Shown piece after piece: positions 28,670 through 37,315 of a DNA stretch of 64,000 nucleotides (position 1 is its first letter; each line of letters opens with the position of its first letter). The DNA comes from Streptomyces sp. SID13031 (GTDB taxonomy: Bacteria > Actinomycetota > Actinomycetes > Propionibacteriales > Kribbellaceae). The stretch spans positions 298,779 to 362,778 of the forward strand of contig NZ_JAAGLV010000007.1 of the NCBI RefSeq assembly GCF_010548305.1. Direction: 5' to 3'. Below the pieces are notes generated by a model that worked only from the letters and a program-made list of their open reading frames with translations, had not been told where the DNA came from and ran no database searches. The position numbers were made by a program, and so were the translations under genes.

Positions 28670-29623
28670 TCAACGTGCAGCGGCCGCGGCCAGCAGATCG
28701 CGGCACAGCACACCGAGCTCGATGCCAGCAGCCTCAGCAGCCAACGGCACCAGCGACGTCTCGGTCATCCCCGGCGCCACGTTCACCTCGAGGAACCACG
28801 GCACCCCGTCGGCGTCGACGACGAGGTCCGAGCGGGACAGATCCCGCAACCCCAAGGCCTTGTGTGCGGTCACAGCGGCGTCGGCGCAAGCCTTGGCGAT
28901 AGAGGCCTCAAGTCGAGCCGGCACGATGAATTGCGTCGCGCCGGCCGTGTAGCGAGCCTCGTAGTCGTAGAACCCGGAGTCCGGCTGGATCTCAACGGCC
29001 GGCAACGCTCGCGGCCCATCGCCGACGTCCACGATCGTCACGGCCACCTCGACGCCGTCGATGTACCGCTCGATCAACGCGACCGCGCCATAGGCGTAGC
29101 AGTTCACCATCGCCGACGGCAGCTCGTCGGCCGATCGCACGATCGAGGCGCCGAGCGCGGATCCACCGCGAGCAGGCTTCACGACCAAAGGCAGACCGAT
29201 CTCGCCGATCACGGCCTCCATCAACGCGGCGGCACCCAGTTCGCGGAAGGTGTCGTGGCCCAGTACGACGGATGGCGGCGTGTACAGACCGGCCGAGCCG
29301 ACCATCGTCGCCGCCACCGGCTTGTCGAAGGCGGTCCGGCAGGCGGCCGCGTCGGCGCCGACATACGGCACGCCGTACAGGTCGAGGACCTGGCGGAGCG
29401 CGCCGTCCTCGCCGGTGACGCCGTGCAGGACCGGGAAGACCGCATCAGGTGGGTCGTTGCGGAGGCGCTCGACCAGGCTGGAGTCGACGTCTCGTTGCTC
29501 GACCTCGACCCCGACGCTGCGCAGCGCTTCGGCGACGCGTCGGCCGGAGCGCAGTGAAACGTCCCGCTCGTGCGACAGACCGCCGGCCAGTACCAGCACT
29601 CGACCCAGATCACTCATAAACAT
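28670..29623 (-). CDS. ddl: D-alanine--D-alanine ligase
   Basis: 317 aa (315 if begun at ATG 29617). ATP-grasp fold: VLAGGLSHERDVSLRSGRRV, FPVLHGVTGEDGALRQVLDLYGVPYVG, VVKPARGGSALGASIV (ATP loop), and WFLEVNVAPGMTETSLVPLAAEA with the metal-binding Glu/Asn. It joins two D-alanines for peptidoglycan precursors. The SHERDVSL serine and HGVTGEDG patterns are usual for the branch found beside parB in Propionibacteriales; this may be a second Ddl besides one near murF. It is 98 bp downstream of the aminotransferase. Confidence 0.85.
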   Translation of the reverse strand: MFMSDLGRVLVLAGGLSHERDVSLRSGRRVAEALRSVGVEVEQRDVDSSLVERLRNDPPDAVFPVLHGVTGEDGALRQVLDLYGVPYVGADAAACRTAFDKPVAATMVGSAGLYTPPSVVLGHDTFRELGAAALMEAVIGEIGLPLVVKPARGGSALGASIVRSADELPSAMVNCYAYGAVALIERYIDGVEVAVTIVDVGDGPRALPAVEIQPDSGFYDYEARYTAGATQFIVPARLEASIAKACADAAVTAHKALGLRDLSRSDLVVDADGVPWFLEVNVAPGMTETSLVPLAAEAAGIELGVLCRDLLAAAAAR

Positions 29624-29721
29624 CCCGATCCTAGTAGGCGACTCCGGCGGGCGCCGGTCCCGAGGCCCGTTTGAACGGTACCGCCACGACCGGGCCGACC
29701 AACCCGGTGCCCAGTAAAAAG

Positions 29722-31032
29722 CTAGCTAAGCTCGGGACCCGGCGCGTCGTAGTTGCCGCGCGGACCCGGCTTCATCGGACCGAAGGTGTGCCGCAGCTCG
29801 AGCTCCTCGTTGATCACCGCGGCGAGCCGGGCGACCCCTTCGGTGATCCGCTCGGGCGTCGGGTGACAGTAGGACAGCCGCATGCACTGCGAGCCGAAAC
29901 CGTCGGCGAAGAAGGCGGTCCCGGGCACGTACGCGACCCGGTTGGTGACAGCGCGCGGCAGCATCGCCTTCGAGTCGAGGCCCTCGGGCAGCGTCAGCCA
30001 GACGTAGAACCCACCACCAGGCCGGGTCCAGGTCGTTGCCGCAGGCATCTTGTCGGCGAGCGCGGCGAGCAGTGCGTCGCGGCGTTCGCGATACATCTCC
30101 TGGAACTGCTTCACCTGACCGAGCCAGTCGTGCCGGCTCAGGTACGACGAGATGGCGAGCTGGCTGAAGATCGGCGGGCACAGGGTCGCCGACTCCTGCG
30201 CCAGCACGAGTTTCTCCCGTACTGCGTGCGGTGCGACCGCCCAGCCGACCCGGAAACCGGGCGCGAACGTCTTGGAGAAGGAGCCGAGGTAGATGACCCC
30301 TTCGCGATCGTCGGCCCGCAACGCGCGCTGCGGCTCACCGTCGAAGCCGAGCAGCCCGTACGGGTTGTCCTCCAGGATCAGCAGATCGGCTCGCTGGCAG
30401 ATCTCCAGCACCCGGCGGCGGCGCTCATCGGACAGCGAGACACCGGCCGGGTTGTGGAAGTTCGGGATCGTGTAGAAGAACTTGATCTTCTTGCCGGCCG
30501 CCCGGACCGCGGCGATCGCCTGCTCCAGCGCCTCCGGTACGACGCCGTCGTCGTCCATCGCGACGTGAACGACCTCACACTGGTACGCACGGAAAACACC
30601 CAGCGCACCGACATACGACGGGGCCTCGCAGATCACGACGTCGCCAGGATCACAGAACACGCGGGTGACCAGATCGACGGCCTGCTGGCTACCCACAGTG
30701 ACCACGATGTCGTCCGGATGGGCCTCGATCCCCTCCAGCCGCATCACGTCGCAGATCTGGTCGCGCAGGGTCGGGTCGCCCTGGCCGGAGCCGTACTGCA
30801 TCGCGACCGCGCCGTTGTTGACCACGAGATCGCGGACGGCGCTGCCGACCACGTCGAGCGGCAAGCCGGCGATATTGGGCATTCCGCCTGCCAGAGAGAC
30901 CACTTCAGGGCGGCTGGCCACCGAGAAGAGGGCCCGGATCTCCGATGCGGTCATACCCTTGGTCCGTGCTGCGTACCGGTCGACGAAGTTGTCGAGACGG
31001 GTCTGCCGGACATCGGGCAGGTCAGCACTCAC
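29722..31032 (-). CDS. PLP-dependent class I aminotransferase (2-aminoadipate transaminase-like)
   Basis: 436 aa from GTG 31032 (VSADLPDVRQTRLDN), with GGAG upstream. Fold type I signs: SLAGGMPNIAGLP, MQYGSGQGDPTLRDQI, VTVGSQQAVDLVTRVF, PNFHNPAGVSLSDERR, and the PLP lysine in YLGSFSKTFAPGFRVGW. It belongs to the MocR-like/LysN group that lacks the DNA-binding domain. The amino acid substrate is not evident. It lies upstream of ddl in the same direction and may supply or recycle an amino acid for it, but this is only positional inference. Confidence 0.88.
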   Translation of the reverse strand: MSADLPDVRQTRLDNFVDRYAARTKGMTASEIRALFSVASRPEVVSLAGGMPNIAGLPLDVVGSAVRDLVVNNGAVAMQYGSGQGDPTLRDQICDVMRLEGIEAHPDDIVVTVGSQQAVDLVTRVFCDPGDVVICEAPSYVGALGVFRAYQCEVVHVAMDDDGVVPEALEQAIAAVRAAGKKIKFFYTIPNFHNPAGVSLSDERRRRVLEICQRADLLILEDNPYGLLGFDGEPQRALRADDREGVIYLGSFSKTFAPGFRVGWAVAPHAVREKLVLAQESATLCPPIFSQLAISSYLSRHDWLGQVKQFQEMYRERRDALLAALADKMPAATTWTRPGGGFYVWLTLPEGLDSKAMLPRAVTNRVAYVPGTAFFADGFGSQCMRLSYCHPTPERITEGVARLAAVINEELELRHTFGPMKPGPRGNYDAPGPELS

Positions 31033-31248
31033 GAAGCGGCTCCAAGAACAGGCGACGAGGGGCATGCCGGGGAAGGCACCAGGCTACGCCGAAGTAGCCG
31101 AGCGTGTTCGCGTGCCCGGACTGCCGATCGGCGCCACCTCTCACTACCATGCCTTATAGGGGCAGGTTCGACCATGGTGCCGACTGGTGGCTGAGACGGC
31201 CGCCGGCCCCCAGCGCACGACCTGGAGTGCTGCGGAAGGCGGGATCGG

Positions 31249-31425
31249 ATGAGCATGGGCAAGGCGTTCGGATGGGCGCTCGGTGGGCTACTGCTCGGCG
31301 TCTTCGCCGGGTTCGCGGGGGAGCTGTTCCGACGGCAACCCGCGGCCAAGGTGCAACAGCGGTACGTGGCCCCCGAGGCGGCTGAGACACCCGACGCCCA
31401 GACGCCGGCGCCGGCCGCTCGGTGA
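31249..31425 (+). CDS. Small single-pass membrane protein (58 aa)
   Basis: 58 aa from ATG 31249, with GGAAGG upstream (ATG 31255 is a near alternative). One helix (GWALGGLLLGVFAGFAGEL, residues 8-26) with three glycines is followed by FRRQPAAKVQQRYV and a Pro/Ala tail. It precedes the GNAT gene by 16 bp and shares its direction. No family was recognised. The basic residues after the helix suggest N-out/C-in topology. Confidence 0.6.
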   Translation: MSMGKAFGWALGGLLLGVFAGFAGELFRRQPAAKVQQRYVAPEAAETPDAQTPAPAAR

Positions 31426-31441
31426 ACCTGCGGATGTACTG

Positions 31442-32098
31442 ATGGCGCGACGGCTGGAACCGCTCACGCTCGCCAATCTCGACGAGCTGCCGGTGCCATG
31501 CCGTGCCTGCGTCTTCTGGGAGCTCGACCCGGTCGCCGCGCGCCAGGCGAGCCGCAACGGCGACATCCAGCTGGAGAAGGAAGCCTGGCTCTCCCAGTTG
31601 CTGCTCGACTGGGGTACTGCCGGGGTCGTCCTGTACGTCGACGACGCGCCCGCCGGCTATGCGCTCTACGCGCCGGCGAACTACCTGCCCAGGATCCAGG
31701 CGTTCCCGACCGCGCCGGTGAGCCCGGACGCCGTAGTACTGGCGACCGGGCGGATCATGCCGCGGTACCTCGGTATGGGGCTCGGCAAGATCCTCATCCA
31801 GGCGGTCGCGAAGGATGTGCTCAAACGCGGCTTCCGAGCCGTCGAGGCTTTCGGCGACTCCCGCTGGGACGGGCCGGGATGCGTCTGGCCCACCGATTTC
31901 CTGCAGGCGGTCGGCTTCGGCGTAGTACGGGATCATCCGCGCAACCCCCGGCTGAGACTCGATCTCCGCTCGGCCATCACCTGGCGCAGCGAGATGGAGG
32001 CCGCGGTCGAACGCCTGATGGGCGCGATCCGGCCCGAACCCACCCGCCCGGCACCGGCCGCGGTCCGCGACACCTTGCCCCGCAAGACGGAGACCTGA
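31442..32098 (+). CDS. GNAT family N-acetyltransferase
   Basis: 218 aa from ATG 31442 (MARRLEPLTLANLDELPVPC). CRACVFWEL near the N-terminus and ATGRIMPRYLGMGLGKILIQAVAKDVLKRGF (acetyl-CoA loop R-x2-G-x-G-K) are clear. Proteins of this type, with CRxCxFWE, are found beside parAB or trxAB in Streptomyces and relatives, of unknown substrate. The stop overlaps the next start by one base (TGATG), so it is cotranscribed with DUF2784. Confidence 0.88.
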   Translation: MARRLEPLTLANLDELPVPCRACVFWELDPVAARQASRNGDIQLEKEAWLSQLLLDWGTAGVVLYVDDAPAGYALYAPANYLPRIQAFPTAPVSPDAVVLATGRIMPRYLGMGLGKILIQAVAKDVLKRGFRAVEAFGDSRWDGPGCVWPTDFLQAVGFGVVRDHPRNPRLRLDLRSAITWRSEMEAAVERLMGAIRPEPTRPAPAAVRDTLPRKTET

Positions 32099-32478
32099 TG
32101 ATCTACCGGGTGCTGGCCGACCTGGTGGCGATCGTGCACGGCGCCTTGCTGGTGTTCTTCCTGATCGGCGGCTTCCTGGCCTGGAAATGGCGACGGGTGA
32201 TCTGGGCCCATCTGTTCGTCGGCATCTGGAACCTGTCGATCGTCGTGCTCGACTTCGGCTGCCCGGTGACGGCGCTGGAGAAGCACTGGCGGCGCGAGGG
32301 CGGCGAGCAGCCGTACACCGACGGCTTCATCCAGCACTACATCGACGGCACGATCTACCCGGCCGGCTACACCTGGGTCGCGGAGAAAGTCGGCTTCGCA
32401 CTCCTGGTGATCTCTTACGTCGGCCTGTACTTCGTCAGCAGACGAACCAGGGGTCGATCAGTGGAGACCCGGACGTGA
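32098..32478 (+). CDS. DUF2784 domain membrane protein
   Basis: 126 aa with the start overlapping the GNAT stop. It reads MIYRVLADLVAIVHGALLVFFLIGGFL, then RVIWAHLFVGIWNLSIVVLDFGCPVTALEKHWRR and ends with a helix (FALLVISYVGLYFV). HxxF/HL-x-W and CPLT/CPVTxLE motifs mark DUF2784, a small family with three or four helices and unknown role. It ends 29 bp before the next gene. Confidence 0.9.
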   Translation: MIYRVLADLVAIVHGALLVFFLIGGFLAWKWRRVIWAHLFVGIWNLSIVVLDFGCPVTALEKHWRREGGEQPYTDGFIQHYIDGTIYPAGYTWVAEKVGFALLVISYVGLYFVSRRTRGRSVETRT

Positions 32479-32507
32479 TTGGACCGACTTGTCCCCATAC
32501 TTGAATC

Positions 32508-33173
32508 GTGTCCAGTCACGGAACCGTCGTCCAGGACCCGGTCGAGACGTACCTGACCGGCCTGAGCCGCGCGCTGCGAGGACCACGTCGCCGCAAGGCC
32601 GACCTGATGACCGAGGCACGGGACAGCTTCGTCGACGCCACTGAGGCCTACGAGGCCGACGGCTTGAGCCCGCGACAGGCGGCCGAGCAGGCAGTGGCGG
32701 ACTTCGGTGACCTGGACGAGGTGGCGGCGGGCTACCGGTCGGAGCTGGGGATCGCCCAGGGACGCCGTACTGCGGTCCTGCTCGTGCTCGTGATGCTGGC
32801 GCAGCCGATCGTGTGGATGGAGGGCACCTGGAGCTGGACCCAGCACCCGGACTCGGGCGACCCGGCCACCGCCTTCCTGAACCAGCTCGTGATGCTGGTC
32901 GGGATGCTCGCCATCGCGGGCGGTGTGCTGGCCTTGATCGCCAGCGGGGTCGGCCTGCGTTATCCCATGGTGCGCGAGCGCGGCACCAAGGTGATCGCAC
33001 AGTTCGCGCTGGCGAGCTGCGCGGCGGTGAGCGGGATCGGTCTGGCACTGGCAACGGCCAGCGCGATCACTGACGGCACCGATGCCCAGGGAATGCTCGT
33101 CGTGGGCGGTTTCGTCATCGCGCCCCTGCTGCTGGTCGGCCGCTCAGCTCACCGCTGCCTACGCCTGACCTGA
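32508..33173 (+). CDS. Permease-prefix-domain membrane protein
   Basis: 221 aa from GTG 32508. Residues 10-80 (PVETYLTGLSRALRGPRRRKADLMTEARDSFVDATEAYEADGLSPRQAAEQAVADFGDLDEVAAGYRSEL) form the helical permease-prefix/DUF1700-like domain normally next to PadR regulators. Four hydrophobic helices follow. Its 3' end overlaps by 15 bp the 3' end of a convergent padR gene, so the usual PadR partner is present but in opposite orientation. Function unknown. Confidence 0.8.
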   Translation: MSSHGTVVQDPVETYLTGLSRALRGPRRRKADLMTEARDSFVDATEAYEADGLSPRQAAEQAVADFGDLDEVAAGYRSELGIAQGRRTAVLLVLVMLAQPIVWMEGTWSWTQHPDSGDPATAFLNQLVMLVGMLAIAGGVLALIASGVGLRYPMVRERGTKVIAQFALASCAAVSGIGLALATASAITDGTDAQGMLVVGGFVIAPLLLVGRSAHRCLRLT

Positions 33174-33506
33174 CTGGCCCGAAGCACCTCTCGGCCGCAG
33201 GACGCCCTCTACGACGGCGCGGAAGGCGTCCCACTCGGTCTTGCCGGTGGCGAGCATCTTCTCCCCGGCCGACGTCAGCTCATACGTCCGGCGCTTGCGG
33301 CCGCCCACGGTGCTCCACTCGCTGGCCAGGTAACCGGCTCGCTCGAGACGCCGCAGCGCCGGATAGAGCGTGCCGGTCGGTAGGTCCAGCTCGCCGCCGC
33401 TGCGTTCCAGCAGGGCTTCCATGATCGCGTAGCCGTGCAGCGGCTCGGACTCGACCACCGCCAGGATCATCGGGTCCAAGTGCCCCCGGAGCGCATCCGC
33501 CTTCAT
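33159..33506 (-). CDS. PadR family transcriptional regulator
   Basis: 115 aa. The winged helix reads GHLDPMILAVVESEPLHGYAIMEALLERSGGELDLPTGTLYPALRRLERAGYLASEWSTVGGRKRRTYELTSAGEKML, standard for PadR-N; the short C-terminus gives the small subtype. It represses neighbouring genes, usually transporters. It lies head to head with the MMPL gene 88 bp away and tail to tail with the permease-prefix gene, so both are candidate targets. Confidence 0.93.
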   Translation of the reverse strand: MKADALRGHLDPMILAVVESEPLHGYAIMEALLERSGGELDLPTGTLYPALRRLERAGYLASEWSTVGGRKRRTYELTSAGEKMLATGKTEWDAFRAVVEGVLRPRGASGQSGQA

Positions 33507-33535
33507 GTAGCCAGTCTACTCATACACATGCTACC

Positions 33536-33564
33536 GTCGCTAGGCGACATGTAGACGTACTACA
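33536..33564. promoter_or_regulatory. Inverted repeats in the padR-MMPL divergent promoter
   Basis: GTCGCTAGGCGAC (33536-33548, 5-bp arms) and TGTAGACGTACTACA (33550-33564, 5-bp arms) lie side by side in the 88-bp gap. They are candidate PadR operators; PadR sites are typically inverted repeats of this size. Confidence 0.5.
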
Positions 33565-33594
33565 CGTAGGCAAGCGACGGAAAGGGTGAGGGAG

Positions 33595-35733
33595 ATGTTG
33601 CATCGGGTTGCGGGGTGGGCGATGCGGCGGGCGGGCCTGGCGGTAGCGCTCTGGCTGGTCGCGCTGATCGTGGTGACGGCCGGGTCGACGCTGATCGGGA
33701 ACACGTACAAGGACGACAACTCGCTGCCGGGCACGGACTCGCAGCGGGTGGTCGACACCTTCCGTGAGCACCAGCCGCAAGGAGCGACCGAGTCTGTTCA
33801 GGTCGTTCTGTACGACGAAAGCGGGCTGGCCCAGGCGAAGAGCCGGATCAGCACGATGCTGGCCGAAGTGGCCGAGTTGCCGCACGTGCACGCCGTCGCC
33901 GATCCCTTCACGGCGAAAGGCTCTTTGTCGACTGACGGCAAGACGGCGTACGCGACCGTCGAACTCGACGTGGCCGCGCCGGACATGCCGGCCGAGGACG
34001 TGCGGGCGATCATCCACAAGGCGCAGGAGATCGCGAAGGACGGCCTGCAGGTGGAGCTCGGCGGCGACCTGGTCCGGGGCGCTGAGGAGAGCGCCGGCGG
34101 AGCCTCGGAAGGCGCCGGAATCCTTGCCGCGCTGGTGATCCTGGTCTTCCTCTTCGGCTCCCTGCTCGCCGCGAGCCTGCCGCTGCTGACCGCGGTCTTC
34201 GCCGTCGGCAGCACGCTCGGCCTGCTGATCCTCGCCTCGCACGTGTTCACGATCCCCAGCTACACCGCGCCGGTGATGATGCTGGTCGGGCTCGGCGTCG
34301 GCATCGACTACGCCCTGCTGATCTTCTCCCGGTACCGCGGTGAGCTGCTCAAGGGCGCGGATCGCCCGAAGGCCGGCCGGATCGCGCTCGACACCGCCGG
34401 CCGCTCGGTCCTCTTCGCCGGCTGCACTGTGGTGATCGCGCTGCTTGGCCTGCTGGCCCTGGGGCTTGGTTCGCTGCAAGGTCTGGCGCTGGGCGTGACA
34501 GTCACCGTGCTGACGACGATGCTCGCGGCCGTGAGCCTGCTGCCGGCCTTGCTCAGCTTGTTCGGCAAGCGGATCGAGCGCAGCATCCGCAAGCACGCGG
34601 CCAAGTCGCGTCGCCACCCGGGCGACGGCTGGCGCAAGCTCGCGACGGTGGTCCAGCGCGGCCCGTGGGTTCCGCTCGTGCTCGGCACGGTGGCCCTGGT
34701 GGTGCTGTGCCTGCCGGCGCTCGACCTGCGTCTCGGCTTCGCGGACGCCAGTACGGACGACCCCGCCAAGACCAGCCGCAAGGCGTACGACCTGCTCAGC
34801 AAGGGCTTCGGTCCCGGCTTCAACGGCCCGTTGATCGTGATGTCCGAGGGAACCCCGGACGCGGCCAAGGAGCTGAACAGCCTGCTGGCGAAGGATCCCG
34901 GCATCGCCGCCGTCACCCCGCCGCAAGTGCTCGCCGATGGCAAGGTCTCGTCGATGCTCGCCTTCCCGACGTCGGGGCCGCAGGACGAGGCAACGAGCGA
35001 ACTCGTCCAGCGGTTGCGCGACGACACCTTGCCCGCGCTGGCCGGCCAGACCAAGGCGACCTATCTGATCGGCGGCTCGACCGCGGCTGCCGACGACTTT
35101 GCCAATGCGGTGAGCAAGCGGCTGCCGATCTTCGTTCTAGTCGTGGTCGGCCTGTCGGCCCTGTTGCTGATGACGGTGTTCCGGTCGCTGCTGATCCCGC
35201 TCAAGGCCGCCGTGCTCAACCTGCTCAGCATCGGCGCCTCGCTCGGGGTGATCACGCTGGTCTTCCAGCAGGGCTGGTTCGGCGCGCAACAAGGGCCGAT
35301 CGAGGCGTTCGTGCCGGTGATGATCTTCGCGATCGTGTTCGGGCTGTCGATGGACTACGAGGTGTTCCTGATCTCCCGGATCCACGAGGAGTGGCGCCGC
35401 AGCGGCGATGCCCGGGAGGCGGTCCGGGAAGGGCTCGCGAACACCGGCAGCGTGATCACGGCCGCCGCGGCGATCATGATCGTCGTCTTCGGCGCCTTCC
35501 TGCTCAGCCCGGACCGGATGCTGAAGCAGTTCGGTCTCGGCCTGGCGGTCGCCGTGCTGCTCGACGCGTTGCTGATCCGCTGCGTGATCGTGCCCGCGGT
35601 ACTACGCCTGCTGGGCGCCCACGCCTGGTGGCTGCCCGGCTGGCTCGACCGGCTGCTCCCGGTCATCGCGCTCGAACGAGCTGAGCCGGCGGACGTAGTA
35701 CCGGCTGATGAGCTCGAGCCGGCTCACTCGTAG
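33595..35733 (+). CDS. MMPL family transporter
   Basis: 712 aa from ATG 33595 with AAAGGG upstream (GTG 33586 is less good). Typical RND/MMPL layout: helix 1 (AVALWLVALIVVTAGSTLI), an extracytoplasmic domain, helices 2-6 with VGLGVGIDYALLIFSRYR, a cytoplasmic loop, a second extracytoplasmic domain, then helices 8-12 with VFGLSMDYEVFLISRIHEEW. The Asp-Tyr pairs in GIDYAL and SMDYEV provide proton relay. It exports lipids or drugs with proton-motive force. It is likely under control of the divergent PadR. Confidence 0.93.
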   Translation: MLHRVAGWAMRRAGLAVALWLVALIVVTAGSTLIGNTYKDDNSLPGTDSQRVVDTFREHQPQGATESVQVVLYDESGLAQAKSRISTMLAEVAELPHVHAVADPFTAKGSLSTDGKTAYATVELDVAAPDMPAEDVRAIIHKAQEIAKDGLQVELGGDLVRGAEESAGGASEGAGILAALVILVFLFGSLLAASLPLLTAVFAVGSTLGLLILASHVFTIPSYTAPVMMLVGLGVGIDYALLIFSRYRGELLKGADRPKAGRIALDTAGRSVLFAGCTVVIALLGLLALGLGSLQGLALGVTVTVLTTMLAAVSLLPALLSLFGKRIERSIRKHAAKSRRHPGDGWRKLATVVQRGPWVPLVLGTVALVVLCLPALDLRLGFADASTDDPAKTSRKAYDLLSKGFGPGFNGPLIVMSEGTPDAAKELNSLLAKDPGIAAVTPPQVLADGKVSSMLAFPTSGPQDEATSELVQRLRDDTLPALAGQTKATYLIGGSTAAADDFANAVSKRLPIFVLVVVGLSALLLMTVFRSLLIPLKAAVLNLLSIGASLGVITLVFQQGWFGAQQGPIEAFVPVMIFAIVFGLSMDYEVFLISRIHEEWRRSGDAREAVREGLANTGSVITAAAAIMIVVFGAFLLSPDRMLKQFGLGLAVAVLLDALLIRCVIVPAVLRLLGAHAWWLPGWLDRLLPVIALERAEPADVVPADELEPAHS

Positions 35734-35751
35734 CGCGAGTGCCGGCGGAGC

Positions 35752-36879
35752 TCAGACGGTGAGTTGGCCGAAGTGCAGCATGCCGGTTGAGGCGTCCTGC
35801 TCCGGCGGCAGGTAGACGCGCTGGATGGCGACCACGATGGCCTCGGCGATCACATCGCGGAAGGCGGCGTCGGCGAGCCGCGACGAGTCGTGCGGGTTCG
35901 TCACGTAGCCGATCTCCAGGCGGACCGCGGGCATCTTGGTGCGGCGCAGCAGGTCCCACGTCTTCTCGTGGGTGCGGCAGTTCAGCAGGTCGGTACGGGC
36001 GACGATCTCGCGCTGCACCAGGCCGGCGAACTGCTCGCCCACGCTCGACGAGGCGCCGTGCAGATCGTTGCCGTAGTAGTACGTCGCGATGCCCTGGGCC
36101 TCAGGATTCATCGACCCGTCGGTGTGCAGCGAGACGCAGAGATTCGCGTCGGTCTCGTTCGCGAATGCGGCCCGGGCCAGCTCGTCCGGCCCCTGGTCCC
36201 GCCCGCGCGAAAGATAGGCCCGTACGCCGGTCGCGCCGAGACGACCCTCGATCCGCGAAGCCAGGTCGTAGGCCACGTCGGACTCGCGCAGCCCGAAGCC
36301 CTCCCAGCCGTAGTCGAAGCCACCATGCCCGGGGTCGATCACGACGGTCTTGCCCGACAACCGCGGACCGGCGGCGCGAACGGCCTCCGATGCGCGCAGA
36401 GCGTCAGGCCGGCCACCGGTCGCCATCGGGCGGATCCGCTGCAGGGCCTTGAAGGTGGAGGGGCCGCAGGTGCCGTCGGCGGGCAGGCCCATGTTGCGCT
36501 GGAACTCGGTCACCGCGCGCTGGGTGTCCGCCGCGAAAATGCCGTCCACCCGGGCGACCGCGAAGCCCAGCTCTTGCAGCTTCGCCTGCAGCGCCTGGAC
36601 GTCGTCGCCGGTGAGCGGGTGCGAGACGACGTACGTCAGCAGCCGGTCACCCAGCCGCCAACGGGCGTCGTCGATCGCGCGATACGTCTGCGGGCCGACG
36701 ATGCCGTCGATCATCAGCCCGCGTTGCTGCTGGAACCCCCGCACAGCATGAGCGGTCGCTTCGTCGTAGACGTAGTGATCGCCCGGCTGCAGCAGCCCTA
36801 GCCGCTTCAGCTTTCCGATGATCTCGGCAACGGCCTCACCGCTGTCGCCGATTCGGTAGATGCCTTGGGAGGCTGCCAT
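35752..36879 (-). CDS. cwlM: CwlM-like N-acetylmuramoyl-L-alanine amidase homologue
   Basis: 375 aa from ATG 36879 with AAGGAG before it. Two peptidoglycan-binding domains (YVYDEATAHAVRGFQQQRGLMIDG, FAADTQRAVTEFQRNMGLPADG) precede an amidase_3 domain with VVIDPGHGGFDYG, ESDVAYDLA, CVSLHTDG and VRLEIGYVTNP, so the zinc ligands and Glu are present. There is no signal peptide, as in mycobacterial CwlM, a cytoplasmic regulator of MurA and partner of MurJ rather than a secreted hydrolase. The position next to trxA-trxB and near murJ matches Rv3915. Confidence 0.88.
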   Translation of the reverse strand: MAASQGIYRIGDSGEAVAEIIGKLKRLGLLQPGDHYVYDEATAHAVRGFQQQRGLMIDGIVGPQTYRAIDDARWRLGDRLLTYVVSHPLTGDDVQALQAKLQELGFAVARVDGIFAADTQRAVTEFQRNMGLPADGTCGPSTFKALQRIRPMATGGRPDALRASEAVRAAGPRLSGKTVVIDPGHGGFDYGWEGFGLRESDVAYDLASRIEGRLGATGVRAYLSRGRDQGPDELARAAFANETDANLCVSLHTDGSMNPEAQGIATYYYGNDLHGASSSVGEQFAGLVQREIVARTDLLNCRTHEKTWDLLRRTKMPAVRLEIGYVTNPHDSSRLADAAFRDVIAEAIVVAIQRVYLPPEQDASTGMLHFGQLTV

Positions 36880-36938
36880 CAATGCTCCTTGCCGTGCGGC
36901 GGAAAACACCCCCTCGCGGAGGCGTCCAAAGCAGTGTC

Positions 36939-37268
36939 TCAGCCGGTGAAGGCAGCCAGCTCCTTGAGCAGCGCAGCCTTCGGCTTCGCGCCCACGATGG
37001 ACTTGGCCAGTTCACCGTTCACGTAGACATTGATGGTAGGGATCCCAGTAACCCGATAGGTACTCGGGGTAACCGGGTTCTCGTCGACGTTCATCTTCAG
37101 GAAGGTGACCTTGTCGCTGTGCTCGCCGGCCAGCTCCTCCAGGATCGGGGAGACCTGACGACACGGGCCACACCATTCGGCCCAGAAGTCGACCAGTACC
37201 GGCTTGTCGCTCTTCAGTACGGTCGCGTCGAACTCGGCGTCGGTCACTGCGTTCATCTTGTCGCCCAT
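36939..37268 (-). CDS. trxA: Thioredoxin
   Basis: 109 aa with active site WAEWCGPCRQVSP and the cis-Pro in GIPTINVYVNGE. A cytoplasmic disulfide reductase that takes electrons from TrxB. GAAGGAG precedes the ATG. It lies 47 bp downstream of trxB in the same direction, so the pair is cotranscribed, probably from the SigR-type promoter upstream of trxB. The order trxB-trxA-cwlM matches M. tuberculosis. Confidence 0.97.
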   Translation of the reverse strand: MGDKMNAVTDAEFDATVLKSDKPVLVDFWAEWCGPCRQVSPILEELAGEHSDKVTFLKMNVDENPVTPSTYRVTGIPTINVYVNGELAKSIVGAKPKAALLKELAAFTG

Positions 37269-37315
37269 GGCGATCTCCTTCGGAGTTGCTCGAATGGTGG
37301 AGGGTGGTTCGGGAA

